Counted from the stretch's first letter, positions 27,312 through 41,200 are shown. The stretch: DNA of 64,000 bases from Chlamydomonas reinhardtii (GCF_000002595.2 NC_057015.1:9005442-9069441); one strand, 5' to 3'. Numbers and translations: made by a program. The notes: generated from the sequence alone by a model not told the origin.

Positions 27312-27806
27312 GTCTGTTCAGTACGCACAACCCTACGTCGGCTACAAACTTTCAGAGAGGGCGTGTCTGTGTTGTGGTCGCACTAACCACCTGGGCTATC
27401 CAGAGAGTGAGCTTGTAAATCTGTATATGGGAGTATAATGTATCACTCTGCGCGGGGCAGCGCTCCAAATCCGGTGGAAGTAAGAGTTCCGTGCATTGCT
27501 CAGCGGGCCCATTCCCTTGACGCGGGAATGCTTTGCCCCCTGGCCGCTTCGCAGGGGTTCCACTCTGATAAATGTATTGCACATCATATACAATTTTATA
27601 ATCTGCTGATCCATCCCGAGCGAAGCGTCGTCACGGTTCAAACAGAAGCCCTCAGCGACAAGCCCATTCACCATATAATGACGGCATCCTTATTCGTGGA
27701 TAGCAATGTGTTGTTATCTAGAGTGATAGGAAGGCGGGCATAAGTGACTGGCTGTTGGGCGCAATTTCAAGTGCCAGCCCCCCCGCGCTTCCGCAGACCC
27801 AGCACG
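27312..27806. promoter_or_regulatory. Divergent promoter region, GSNOR copy 2 and large disordered protein
   Basis: Start codons face away from each other 496 bp apart with no gene between. AT-rich TATA-like words occur (for example near 27586-27600). No specific operator recognised. Confidence 0.5.
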
Positions 27807-30800
27807 ATGGCTGAGCCAAATGCGGCATGGATATCATCGGGTCATGCGCAGCTGTGGGAGATTGTGTCCAGTCCCGCGAGGTTAAGCAAGCCCGTAAGTG
27901 GCAGTCTAGTCGTCTTCAGCCCTTCGTCACATCGTGCGCCGGCGCATACAATTGGAAGACTGAAGGCTAAGCTGATAACCTCATGCTGCTTCCTGCCTCT
28001 AGCAGCGCCACTTCGGGGGTTTTGGCAACATAACGATTGCGACCCTCGGTGACCACCCACATTCGCAGAGAGCTGATGGACGGGAGCGTGAAGTGCAGGT
28101 TTTATCAGCGAGCCTCCTGCAGCGAGCGGCCTCGCTGGCAGGGCGCACACCACGCCGCGAGGTGCGCACGGCCCGTCGGGCAGCCTGGGATTGATATGCT
28201 CGCGATGTACATAGACTATGTATCTCTCTCTATTATATCATTGTCATCACTACCGGCAGTGCCGCCGTTATTTCTCTTTTTGGCGGTGTCACGAGGGATG
28301 TGGACGGATGCCGTTCGCGACATGTGTCGGTTGTCGTCGAAGCCTAAAATGTGGAGCTGCGGTCAGGGAGGACGCCCTGTGCTCTCATTAACCTAACAGC
28401 TGGGGAACATTAGCCAAACCAGATAGCCAAAATAACTTGGCTCGTGCTCTGGCCGCTCTGCGCCCACGTTCCTCTCGCGCAGCCGCCTAAGCCGTCGCCC
28501 TACAACACCAGAGGAAGAAACAGTGGAGCTGCCACAAGCGTACCCGCCGCTGGGGCGATATCACAGACACCCAAGGTTAGTTGATATGAGTTTAGTAACT
28601 GGAACTGGAAGCCCCTGCAAGCGGCCTTTCGACTGCGTCCGACGACTGCGTCCCTAACATTTCCTTTTCCCTATGGTTCAGAGCGTGAAGCCTAAGAAGC
28701 CCCCGCAGTCAAGCAAGCCCAGCGAACACAAACCGTGCAACATCGCCCGGGCGGAGCCGTCCCCTGCACGCCATGACGTGCACGCGACGTACACGGTAAG
28801 TGGCTCCCTAGCAATTAATGACAAACAGCGCATTTGCATGCAGCGCAAGCTGTTGTGTGCCGGTGCTCATGACGTAACCTTCTCACCTCACTGTAGGGCA
28901 TCCTTGCGCGCAACCTCCGGCTGCGGGCCATTCTGGACGAACAGAACCAGCGTGGAGCGCGTGATGTGGCGGAGGCGGCATCCAGCGTGACGGAGCAAGT
29001 CGGCGCTGACCCAGCGGCCAGCGGCGGCCTTTCGCCTGCGCCAGGCGCACACGTGCACAGCTCTCGTCTTGGTGGCCGCAGGCGGGGCGCGCCGCCCAGC
29101 CATCTCACGCTAGTTGCGCGGTCGCTGGTGGACCCCGTGCTGGCGGCAGAGGAGGGCATAGACTCCGCAGGCACAGGCGCCGCGCTGCAAATGGCTTCGT
29201 CGGAGGGGGCTGCTTGGGGCGCAGCCGGCGGCGCGGTGTCCGGAGACGACGAAGACGACATTAGCATCGCGGAGCTTGACGCGCGGCTGGCGGCTGGCGG
29301 CGTGGTCATGCAGCTGGCCACGACAGCTGTGCCCGCCACGGTCGCTAACGGCCACAGAGTCACGGCTGGGGGCAGTCCTCGGCCCGGCTCCTCGCACACA
29401 ACGCTGGGCGTCCAGCGCGCCCGGCCGAGCATGGGAGGAGCACGCTGCCAGTCACCGCTTGACCTCAGCCGGGCGGTGCAGGCGGCGTTGGCGACGGCGG
29501 CAGCCAACAGGCTCAGCCCAGGTGCCGCGGGCGGAGCGGCGATGCGCTCGCAGCGAAGCCCTGCGCCGCCAGGAGCTGTGGCTGGTGCAGCCCAGCCGCC
29601 AGCGTCGACACCTGAGGGGCGTGACGGTGGGCGGGCTGGCTCGGCGCGCACGCCTGGCTCCGGGCCCATGCGGTTCCAGCTGCCAGACCCATGCCCGGTG
29701 AAGGATATGAAGGGGGCCGCTCACATGCAGCCCCAAGCGAGGGCACCCGCGGCCGAGGCCACGTTGACATGTCCCGGCTTGCATGGCCAGCAGCCTGCGG
29801 CTGCACCTGCGTCGCAGCTCGTCCAGGTTCGCTCCATATCCCGGCTCAACCCAGCACACCCTGCCAATGTGCCGGCAGCTGTCAGCAACCAGCCGCAGCA
29901 GGCACCCGTGCCCAAGCCAGTTGTCCCTTGTGCCGAGCTGAGCCCGTCAGCGTTGACGCCAGGGGCTGGAGCGGCTGCAGCAGTCGCGGCGCGCTTGGCG
30001 GCGGTGAGCGGTGAGTCGGGCAGCAACACGGCCCAGCGCGTCATCCGGCGCCGCATTGACATGGGTGACGCGGGCCCAGGCTGCCCGCTAGACCACGCTG
30101 CAGCAGCAGCTGCCCCCGCCGCCGACGGCCCTGGTGCTGGTAGTGCACGAGGTGTAGCGGCTGCGGCGGCAGTGGCAGCTACGCCCGCCCACGCAAGGCG
30201 CGCCACGCCCCTGCTGGAGCCGGCGGCGATGCCAGCGCTGGCGTTGCTGCCGGACACCCCGGACACAACTAGCTCGCTAACCATCGCACAGCTGGCAGCG
30301 CGGGCTGATGCTGCTGCGGCGAGGCCAGCATTCCAGCCGTCCACAGCTGGCGGTGCGGTGCCAGGGTCAGCTGCAATGGAGGTAGATGCCCAGCCGGCGG
30401 AATCCCGGCCTTCTGCTGCGCCTGCTGTTGGCGTGGTACCGGCGGCTGTGCTGGAGGAGGTGGCAGGCGCTGTTGTGCAGCTGAGCGCAGGCGAGGAGGA
30501 GACTGGCGCGGCGTCACCGTCAAGCGGGCAGCTCCAGCAGCCCCTGAGGCAGCCGGCAGCAGCGCCGCTGATTCTGGAGCGGGCGGCGGCTGTGCCTGTC
30601 GGCGAGCGACGCGACCGGCTTGCGGCGGGTTCGGGCCTGCCGGCCGGCCGCAGTGCCTGTAGAGGGCGTGGTCGGGGTTGGGGCCGGGGCCGGGGGCGCC
30701 AGTCAGACGCAATTGCCGCTACAACCGACGCTGCTGCTGCAGCTGCAGTGACTCCGGCGGCGAAAGCTGTGGCATCGGATGACGGCGACGGCAGTAGTGC

Positions 30801-33800
30801 TGAGTCCTCGCCCGACGTGCCGATCGGTCAGCTCGTAGCAACTGACCAGGCGGCGAAAGCGCGCCTGCCACCTCTCCAAGGGGCTGCTGCTAACCTGCGC
30901 CGGCGCGCTACAGCGGTTGCCGCGGCCGCCGCCATTCGGGAGCAAGCGCGCGCCGAGGCAGCAGGATCGCCCGTGTGTGAAGAGGTGGTCTCGGCAACCG
31001 TGGCCGCCGAGTCCCCAGAGCCCTCCCCGGATTTGCCCATTGGCCAGCTAGCGGCGGCAGCGGCGGCTGAGGCCGCGGCCGCTGCCCCGTCAGCGGCGGT
31101 CATCCAGGAGGTTGCTATGGCGGGTGCCGGGATGAAAGCCGCATTTGACGCCGCAGCTGATGCCATCGGCGCGAATGCTTTGCGGCTCACGGCAGATGCG
31201 GCAACAGCAGCTCATTCCGAGTCGGAACGACAGGACGCGATAGATCCGGATGCACGTACCAGCCGCAAGCGCAAGCAGCGCTCTCCCTCTCCGCTTCTCT
31301 CGTCCCCCGCGCCAGCTAGCAATCCCGCCGGGCCGGCTGCCGGGCCGGCATCGCAGCATGGGGGCCAGTCGTTGCACCCACAGCCTGGGCCCGCTTGCGC
31401 CTCAACGCCGATGGCCGCGCCAACGCCATCCGCCACGTCACAGCCCGGGACGACACCAACTCCGGCTAGCGGCACAAGTTCAGCCCAGCGTGTGCCCCTG
31501 AGTGCCGTGTGGAAGCGGCAGCGGGTGGCACGGCCGCCGCCTCCCGCGGTGCTCTTTGCCAACCAGCGTGGTAGCACGCGGTCGCGGCTTGCACAGCCTA
31601 CGCTCTCAGCCGCTCCAGCTGCTACCACGGCGGCGGCTGCCCCCGGCGCCGAGGCCGGTGGTGGCACCGCGCCGACTTTCCAGGCAGCGTCGGTGCAGGA
31701 GGCCTCGTCTGCGGAGACGCAAGATGGGCAGCGGCCGCGCGAGCAGCCGCAGCAGGAGGAGGCGCATCAGCAGCAAGAGCAGCAAGGAGCAGAGGAGGCG
31801 CAACCGGCTGACGCGCTAGAGCGTGTTGCTGAGGCTGGGCCAGTGCCGATGGAGCAGGACGAGGGCGTAGCGCCGACATCCCCACAGCTGGCAGCATGCC
31901 CGGGCGAGGCAGCCATCGCCCCCACGGAGGACACCGCAGCAACAGCATCAGCGTTGAATGATTTGCCGCTGCCTGCTCAGCCCAAGGTGCAGCTCGGTGC
32001 GCAGTGGAAGCGCGGGCGTGTGCCTACGGCGCCGCCGCCGGCGGTGCTCCTTGCTGGCCGGAGGGGCCCATTCATGCTGCCCTCGCACGCGCATGGTGCT
32101 GCCGCCGTGGACCTGCAGCCGCAGCCGCGCGCGTCGCAGGAGCTGCGGCAGGAGCTGCCCCTGCCCGCAGCGCCCGTTTCTCCGGACGGCGTCTGCCAGC
32201 TGCTGCTGAAGGCACCGGCGGGTGACGACGGTGTTAAGGGAGCGGACAGCGCCTTCAAGCGTCCGCCGCAGCCCCGCCCGTCGCCAGCGCGACCGCCTCC
32301 AGGTGCCGGGCAGCCCAGCATCCTACTCAGCCCGCCGCGGCCTTCGCTTGGAGCTGGCACTCCTGCAGTGCTGGGCAAGCCGCCCCGCAGCCCCGGCGAT
32401 GTGCGAATGTCACCCTCGCCGCGGTGCGGCGCAGCGGCCGCGTCACCCTCGCCGCCGTCGGCGCGGGCCGCATCGACGCCCTTCAGCAGTGGCGCCGGCC
32501 ACAGGCTCCGTGACCCCTCGCTGCACCCCGCTGCGGTGACCACCTCGGGCGCGGCCGGCAGCGGGCGCGCGGCGTCGGTATCCCCTCCCCAGCCCATGTG
32601 CGCGTCTCCGCACCGCCCGCCTCTCGCGCCTGTGGTTTCGGCGCCGGTGCGATCGCCGCTGGGGCTGCTGAGCCCTGCCCTGGCTGCAATGGTCGCCGCG
32701 CCGGCGGCCGCTCCGGCGGCGGAGTGGGCTACGTCCGCGGCCACATGCAGCGCTGCCGCCGCGCCCAACAACAACGGCCTTTGCTTCCTAAGCCAGCCCC
32801 TGGCTCCCATTCGCACGCGACCAGTGGGTGTGCAGTCGCCGCCTAGCCGCGCGGGCACGACGGCAGCTGTGGCTGCGGAGGCGGAGGACGACACCACACT
32901 CGGCGTCCGGCCGGGTATTGTGAGGGCTGTTGAGGCGCTGCTCGCGATCCCGCGCGTCACAGCGGACGACGATGATGACGAGTCGCCCATGAATGCAGAC
33001 TCGCCACAAGCACGGCACCAGGAGCAGCAAGGAAACCCTACTGCAGGCTCTACTGACAAGGCTGTTCCTGTTGGCGCCTCTGCTGCTGTGGACACGGCCG
33101 CTGCGTCGGATAAAGCATCGGATGAGCCGCCCTCAGAAGGACCTAAGCTCCTGCGCAGCGCCCTGCACGGCGTGCAGCCCTTCTTTTCCGTTCCTGGCGC
33201 TGGTGGCTGCGGTGGTGCTGCGGGCGCTGCTTCGTCATCGGCGGCAGCGGCAGCGCCGTCGGGCAGCGGTGCCGCGGAGGGTACAGCGGCCGCTGGTGCA
33301 GGAGGTGCCGCCGCTGGTGTCCGCCCCCTGTCATCGTCGCCGTCGTGGCCGCTGGCAGCCAGTGTGACTGGTGGTGCGTCTCTGGTGTGTGATGAGCGGC
33401 TGGATGCGGGTGGCGCCCGGGCGGCGGCCTCGCCGCTGTCTGGCGGGGCAGGGGGCTCGGGCAAGGCGGCGTCACCGCTGCCGCCGCGGCCCAAGCCCAC
33501 CGGCAAACCCCCAACGCCCACCGACAACCGCAGTGCCAGTCCCGTTGGCGGTCGTCCAGGTAGGCCCTGCATGTGTTGCTTGGGATTGTGTACGGTACTC
33601 CAGGACATACGGTGATGCGGGTTCAGGAGCTCGTGTACGTGTACATCTGCGGCTGACGTGCATTCTGTAAATACCCTCAACAAACGCGTTTCGTTGCGCT
33701 GTGCAGGCGTGCGCCAGCTCCCGGCTGACTCGCCCCTGCCCTCGCTCCGCCCACTCGCGGACGGCTACAGCACCCCACCCTTCGTCACCACACGTCGCGG

Positions 33801-36800
33801 CTCCGGCTCCGGCGGGCTAGGCGGCGTGGGCGGCCGCACCGCCTCGGGCGGCTGGCAGCGCTCCTCCCACGGCGCAGGCGCAGGCCTGTCGTACCCCAAT
33901 CACCAGTACGACAGCATGATTGAGGACGTGGTGCAGCAGATCCTCAATGAGGCCAGCCCCGAGTCGCTATCGCCTCTGGAGCTGGGTCCCGCGGCCGGTG
34001 CGGCGGGTACGGCAGGGTCAGCTGCAGCGGCCGCTGATGCCGCCGCAGCTGCCGGGAGCACCGCGCCTGCGGCGCTGGCGGTGTCGCGGGACGGCGTCAC
34101 TGGCGTGCAAACGGCCCAGTCAGCCTCCGCTTCGGCAGCTGTGGCGGCGGAGGACGGCAAGGTGGTGTGCGGCCATGATGAGAATGTCCCGCTCGTCGTG
34201 AACAGCGCTGTGCTGCAGCCGGTGCCTCCCACCGTCACCGATGCAGCCGCGCCCAACGCCGCCCAGCAGCAGGAGCCGCTGCCCTTCAGCCCGCCGGCCC
34301 GCCGCCGGTCCATCTACTTGCCGCCCTCCTCCGGCAAGCGCCGCCGCGCTGACGAGCACGAGCCGCTGGCAGCTGCCATTGCCTCTGAGGAGGAGCAGCC
34401 CGGACCCTTGATGGCAGCAGCCGCGGCGGCCTCGGACGCGACCGTGGCCGCTGCCGGGAACGCCGTGACTGCAGCGGCGTTACGCGATGACGGCGGCCTC
34501 GCTGCCACCGCACCGGGCAGATCGCTGCAGGGGCAGGCCAGCGGCGCCGCCGACGAAGTCTCGTCGTCGCCAGAGGGTCCGCGGTCCTCGCCCAGCTCGC
34601 GCCGCAGACCGCGTAAAGCCGCCCGCGTGGACGGCGGCTGCAACAGCGCCGCCGCCGCAGCGGTGGTGGCGGCCGCCGCCAAGGCGGCGGCGGCGGCGTC
34701 CAACCGTAACCTGGACGAGCTGTCGAATCTCGGGTCCGAAGACTCGGATTCGGACGCAGAAGTCGACAGGATCATGAACGCGGCTATGGCCAGTGCGGAG
34801 CAGGCGGCAGGCGCCGGGACTGGTGCCGCGGGCTCCCACGGCCCGGCGGCGCAGCATCGCGGTACCGGGCCCATTCGTGGCATGACGGCAGTACGGGCTG
34901 CCGGCCCGCAGTCATTGTTCTCTTGGAGTGGCGGCGCGGTGCGGCAAAACGCCAGCAGCTGGGCGCGTCCCGGTCTTTCATGGGCTCGCAATTCTGGTGA
35001 GGGTGCGGCGTACATGACAGGCATGTTGGCCGAGCGTACAGGCTGCGATGCCCCTGTGTGCATACCCATTCTCACCCCTACAAATTGTGTCGCAACAGGT
35101 GGCCCAGGACGCTCCTCTCCACAAGTGCGCCCTGGCGTGCCGGCACCCGCGTCCACGCGGCCTGCTGGCAGTCCGGCTGGCAGCGGCGGCGTGGTCGCTC
35201 CCGGCGGCCCTGCCGGCCTGCCGCTGCACGACCCCGACGACCTGATGGACGTCCCCAGGATCACCAACACGCCGCGCGGCAGCGGCAAAGGCCGCGGCTA
35301 CCTGGTGCGTTACCGTGCGGGAGAGGAGCGCACTTCAGCGTGTTCGGGCTTGCACAGCGCATGCTGTACTCCCGAAGATGCCTGGCCCTGTCAGGCCGTT
35401 GTAGCTCGCTACTCACCGGCTGCATGCCTTTCCTTTTGCGTTCACTACGCGCGCAGAGCACTGCCGCTGCCAACGCCGAGGCTGTTGGCATGGGCCGGCC
35501 CACGCTGGAGCAGGAGTACCGCGAGGCGCTCATCAACGCGCGCCTGGCGCAGGCCTGGGCGGCGGGCGAGCGCTGGGCGCGTTGCGACCTGGCGGGCCTC
35601 CCCGCCGACGTCAGCAAGCGCGGCATGACTGAGCGCATGGCCATGTGAGCGCGATGGGTGGTGGCGCAGGCAAATGGTACCTGTGGGAAGAGCGGAAGCA
35701 GCGGGCATGTCCTTGTCCTTGTTGCCCCATCTTTGCATGATGCAGCTGTGCGTTGTGACTTGTGAATCTAACCGTGTGCCATTTATATGCGGCAACATGC
35801 GCAGGCTGGATGCGGCCTGCAACAAGCTCAACTGCTACCGTGGCGTGGGGGGCGCAACCAAGATTGTGCGCAAGGTGGAGGAGGAGTGGCAGCACCTGCG
35901 CGGCATCCGCGTGGCGGCCGCAGCGCGCGCCACGCCGCGCAGTGCCACGCCGGGCGCCACGCCGCCTCCGGCGCACCAGGGCGGAGTTGGCTCAGGCGCA
36001 GCGTACCCCGGCGGCCTCCCGTCCACGCCCATGCCGTTTGCGGCGCACGCCCACGCGGCGGAGATGGGTGCGGCGGCGGCGGCCGCTGCGGCAGCAGCTG
36101 CCGCGGCACTGTCAGCGGCGGCACCTGCAGCAGCCAGTGATGCCGCGGAGGCATCACAGCAGCCCAGCGCTTGCGTCAGTGACGCTGCGCACGTCGATAG
36201 GAAGGAGGCCGTTGCAGCAGTGCCGGCGGCTCAGCCTGGCCATACGGCACCGCACGTCACGCCGCACCGCAACAGCGTGCTGGCCAACATCGTGGCTGCA
36301 CACGCAAGCAGCCACCGCGGCTCGCCGCCGCCGCCGCTGCACGTGCTGCACGCGCCGCAGACTCACAAGTCCCACCTGCACCACATGCACCAGCCCCATG
36401 AGCCAGCCGGCCCCGGACTCGCGGCACCCACAGTCAGCGCGGCCGCTGCACCTGCAGCGGGTACGTCGACCTCAGATGCTGCCACTGCGCCGGCTGGCGA
36501 GATGGGCTTTGGCACGCCGCTGCCAGCTCGCACCGGTGCAGGCGGCGGCCAGGTCACACCGCCGCCGGTATCCCTGGGGGGCGCCGGTGGCGACGCTGCT
36601 TTGCAGGCCAGCGTTGGCGTGCTGGGCGTGCGGCCCGGCGGTGGGCTGCTACTGACCCCGCCCTCGAGCATTCTCAAGGGCTCGGTAGCAGCAGCTGCTG
36701 CTGCCGCGGCTGCGGCGACTGCGGCTGCGGCTCTGGGCGGAGCTGGTGCGTCCGCCACGCCGGCGCCGATTCCTACAACGGGCAAGAAGGCGGTCAAGTT

Positions 36801-37035
36801 TGCGGCGGTGCTGGAGCTGGGACCTCAGTCGGGCTACCGACACGGTGAGGCGCCCACGTCGGCAGGTGCAGCCGGGTGGGCTGAGGTGGCAGCGGCGGCT
36901 GGGGGGAAGGAGGAGGCCCAGTCGGCGGCTGACAACGCCATGTTTGTGGATGCCCACGTACCCGTGGACCTGAGCGCTGCCCACGATAGCGGCTGCAGCA
37001 GCAGCAGCATGGAGGCCGAACCAGTTTCCCAGTAG
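27807..37035 (+). CDS. Very large low-complexity, probably nuclear protein (2,676 aa)
   Basis: Nine exons close in frame: 27807-27893, 28003-28161, 28483-28575, 28682-28795, 28897-33559, 33707-34996, 35099-35304, 35457-35644, 35805-37035 (8,031 nt). It starts MAEPNAAWISSGHAQLWEIV. Most of the length is Ala-, Pro-, Ser- and Gly-rich disorder. Basic nuclear-localisation-like clusters occur (SRKRKQRSPSP; SSGKRRRADE; SRRRPRKAARV). A motif with core (I/L)xI(G/A)(Q/E)L after acidic or Ser residues occurs four times, and a WKRxRV..PPPAV module occurs twice. The best candidate for a folded part is near the C-terminus: PTLEQEYREALINARLAQAW through NCYRGVGGATKIVRKVEEEW. No known family recognised. TGTAA at 37242. 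Acceptor of exon 2 (28003 or 28006) is ambiguous by one codon. Confidence 0.82.
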
Positions 37036-38268
37036 TGGCGGCATATGTGCTGCCCTGAGGCATATGCGAAGCTCGTGCAGAAAACAGGAAGGCAGGCAGA
37101 AGTAAAAGAGCACATAAAAGTGCTTGTGCACTGACAGGGTAGGCTAGATGCAGGCTGCAGATGGCGACCAAGCCAAGCCAACGCAGGAACGATTATACAC
37201 TTATCCTGCCTGGCCAGTATCATCATTCATGTCATCATGTGTGTAAAGAATGGTTTGTCGGTGAAGCTGGGTACCGTAATCTATGTTTAGGGAAGTTGCA
37301 GGTGCTGTGAGGCCATTTTCCAGGAGAGTTTGCTTGTCCGGGAGATGAGGTACTTCGCAACCTTCGGCTGCAGGCATGTACCACACGTGGCGTGGTTACA
37401 GCCCACTTTCCCCTGAGAAGGGTGGCCCTTTCTTGTCATGGAGAGTATAGCCAAGCATAGCCTGGGCATTCAGGAATGGGTTCAGGACGGCAAGGAAAGC
37501 GCCACTAGGTGGCGTGCGCATAGCGAAAGCTGGTTACGTCATGGCGTGCTAGGACAACAGGTATAGCAACGTGTTGATGGCCACTGGCCATCACCGTCCA
37601 AGAGCAGTTTGAAGGTAGTAGAAGTTGTTTCGAGAGCTTGGCAGTCTAAGGTAGCCGAGTTATGAGGGGCGTCTGCCAACTAACACTTGACGGCATGCAG
37701 CATTTGACATGCACTGGTGTAGACACTAGGCGCCTAAAAACATGGCGGGGAATGCATTGTGTGTGCCAGGGGAGGACGCGTGGGGAGGACGTGATTTGGA
37801 TCAGACCGCACGAGACGTGTGATGGGACTCAGTAAGGAGCAAGATTGTGGATTCCCTGGTACACGCATGGAGTAGTTCACAGTAAGCCCTGTCGTGCCCA
37901 GCGCGTGGGTGAAGCGTGGTCCCGCCAGGATAGGAGATTTGCCGCGATGGGCGATACCGTGATCAACTGAAATTCTAACCGCCATGTGCGCGTCAGACGG
38001 CCTGCAGTTGTCAACGCACGTCGTAAGCCCGCGTACTTTGCTTCAGCCTTCACTATCAGCACTGCATGCTCTGGTGAAAAACATGTCTAACGGGCACCAG
38101 CCTGTGTGTGTCATTTAATCAGGCAACGGCTCCGGAGTCGTTGTAGGCAGAAATGGCGTCCAAACGCTAACGAGCATAATGCATACTCACATGCTCGATA
38201 ATCTGTATTGCTCAAAAGCCATGCGCAAATGAGTAAATGATAGTGCCGCTTGCAGCTGTGGGCACAGC
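37036..38268. other. Intergenic, nothing assigned
   Basis: Holds TGTAA at 37242-37246 for the upstream gene and a small palindrome (GATGGCCA-C-TGGCCATC) at 37576-37592. No gene seen. Confidence 0.5.
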
Positions 38269-41200
38269 ATGGCGACGAGGAATGCTCACGCTGCCTATGG
38301 CACCGGTGAAAAGCTGATGGCACTCGCTGTGCTCGCTCTGCTCAGCGTGTGGAGCGGGCGAGCAAGCGAAGGTGAGCCCACTTTTCGCGCTTGGTCCAGT
38401 GCAGAATCACAGACACAGCTGAGCGAAAAGTAGAACTGGCTGCAACACAATGCCATTCAATTCATCGCAGCATTGAAGAGAGGCGAATTTGTTGTGAAGC
38501 GGGGAGTGTTTTGTTCGCCAGCTTTTGCCTTGCCAGCCGCTGTCCCACACGTCGATGGCGTGCACAAGCTCATACAACTGCTACCATTGTGGGCTGCCCT
38601 AAGTCCAGTCGGGCCGCTCCCGACCGCCCAACCCGGGCTGCTGCCCCCACTCGCCCTTCCAACCCAGGCGTGCAACTGTCAGAGCTGGACGGACTCGCTA
38701 TCCAGGTGGACAGGTCGCCTTGTGTCTCATTCCAGGTGGGTCAGGAAATTGCATACGACCTGGGCTACGCCTGCGCCCGAACTGGACGAAATGCGCCGCG
38801 TACCCCGCCGCGTTACGCGCTCGACAGCCGCTGCTGCGTTATCCTTGCTGCCCTGCCCCCAGCCCGGGCAGGTAACCTCATGGCTGAGAGCGCTGTTTCC
38901 CCTGCCCTGCATGAGGCGCGTAGGCTGAAGACGTGGCAATGCTCACCTCTGGCACTGGAGAGCTGCTGGGTTTGGTCACGGTGCGCTCGGGCGCAGCCCC
39001 CAGCGCTCCGTTGCGGCGCAGCGGTGTCACCTTGATGCGGCTCGACATACGGCTGCTGCCGCACCCACGTCGAGTGCCACCGCTCAGCCACACCGGAGCC
39101 CAGGCACCGCCACTGGAGCCCGAAAACGGCATCTTTTTTGCCCGGCCGGCGCCCATGGCGCCTGTGGCACGCGCCCGCCCTGACCCCGGCCGGCGCCACA
39201 GCGGGCGGGAGGCGCACGCCAGCCGCCAGCTACAGGGCACCGACCACCAGGGGAATGGGGACGCGGAGGCAACAGGACCCGGCGGTGGAGCAATCGGGGG
39301 AGGGGGCCTGCTTGACGCGTCGTCAGATGCAGGCGCTGCGGCTGCGGTGTCGGCCGGGGTGTCGGATGTGGGTGGCCGAACCGGCAATGACACACACCCG
39401 GTGAGTAGGCTCCTGGGACTCGAGCTCTTAGGCGTGGTGCCTTGACGTACAGTTGTCATGCGATCTGAGATGTCACAGCTTAAGCTTGCTGGGCGCGCAA
39501 CGGGCCTTTCGTGCCCATTGAGCACACACGCGGACGAAGTGAGGCAGGCGTGTTTTACCCTGTATGCGCCTCCACCGCCTGACAGGTTGCCAACATAATG
39601 GTGTCGCTGTCGCGCCGGGTGCCAGACGCCTGTCCCTCCCGCGTGCCGGCGCTGCGCGCCGCTGCAGCAGTAGACTGCAGCGACCTGGGTGCTGCCGGCG
39701 AGGAGACGCAGGCGCATGCCGATGGCGGCAGCGCAGGCGGCCGCCACGCGGTAGTCGTGCGGCGGGCGTCCATGCTGGTGGAGGTACCGACCTCCCTCTT
39801 CCGCTGCGCCTCTGATGATACGGAGCAGGTGCGGGTGCTTCATTCCGTGCCTGTGACGTCATGATTAGTTGCTGTGCAGAGGGACCAGGCAGAAAAGACG
39901 GCTCCTCTCTGCCTCAGGGCAGGCTGCTTAATGCCAATGCTCACTGCTAGTGCGCTGACAATGCCCTTTCCATTGCGCACAGACCTCGCGCTCGTTCTTT
40001 GTTCAGCTGCGCGTCGACGTGTCACGCCAGAAGGTGTGGAGGGGACGAGACGCAGAAGTTGTGCGGCCCCCAGGTTTGCATGCATGTGTTATGTGGTCAT
40101 GCCATGAACTTTCCTATCACACCACCATCCCGACCGACGTTTGCCGCCTGCAATGCCTTTGTCATTTCCATCGCCGCCCCGCTGCACACAGGAGTGCGGC
40201 GCGGACGACTCGGAGGCCGTTTACGCGGGCGAGGCAGCCAACGAGATCTCGCCCGGCTGCTCCTACCTAATTGTCACTGGCGAGTGCAAGCCCGACTCCT
40301 GCCCGCCACCGCCACCGCCTCCGGCGCCCGAGCAGGTGCAGCTGCAGCTTCTGTCCCAGCAGCACCATCAGACGCTGCAGACCGCAGACCCATTGGAGCC
40401 GGGGCAGCAGCAGCAGGCCGCGGAAGCGCGGCAGCTGCTCAGCATAGCGGCGGCGGTGGCAGCAGACACTGCTGCTGCTGTTGAGGCCGAAGCGAGCGCC
40501 GGAATTGCAGCCGCGACTGCTGTTGAGCCACACAGGCACCGAGCGGTTTCGGACCTGGCGCAAGAGGTGGTGCCGGCCGACGGCGACGCAATCGGCGTCG
40601 GCAGCGGCGTCGTCGAAGTTGTCGGAGGCAGCGGCGGTGCAGGTCAGAAAGGAGCCCGGGCAGCTCGGCGCAAGCCGGGCGAAGGCAGCGCGGGCCTGCT
40701 TGCAGTGGTTTTACACGGCCACGGGCCGGCCCTTGATGAGGTGACCGCAACCGCTGGTGGTGCCGCAACCAGGCTTGAGGCTGGCACGGAGGCGACAATG
40801 GACGCTGCTGCGCCGCGCGAGCTACGGGCGCGCCTAGGCGTCACCAATCCAGGTGCAGCCGCACTGCTTGCTTCAAAACTTCAGGCAGGCGGCAGCGCTA
40901 GTAGTCGAACAAACGGGGATGGCAGCATGCCACCATCAATTGTAGGGCCGTCTGGGCACGGTGGCGACAAGGCTTGGGCCGACCCAGCAGCAGACGCACG
41001 GCGCCTGCAGCAGCATGCCCCGGGCTGCATCGGCGCCGAGTGCCCCCCGGCCACCCGCCGCCGGTGGCTAATGTATGCTGTCGGTGGTGTGATTGGGACC
41101 ACAGCCCTGGCAGCCGTGATAGCGGCATTTCTGATGCGGTCAAGGACAAGGGCTGCAGCCGCAGTTGCAGCCGCCGCTGCGGCGGCGGCGGAGGAATTGG

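Noticed and set aside
31977-33683. Long open frame on the minus strand (568 codons)
   Set aside because: It lies opposite the spliced 2,676-residue gene. GC-rich Ala/Pro/Ser codons leave the complementary strand free of stops, and no splice or domain evidence supports it.
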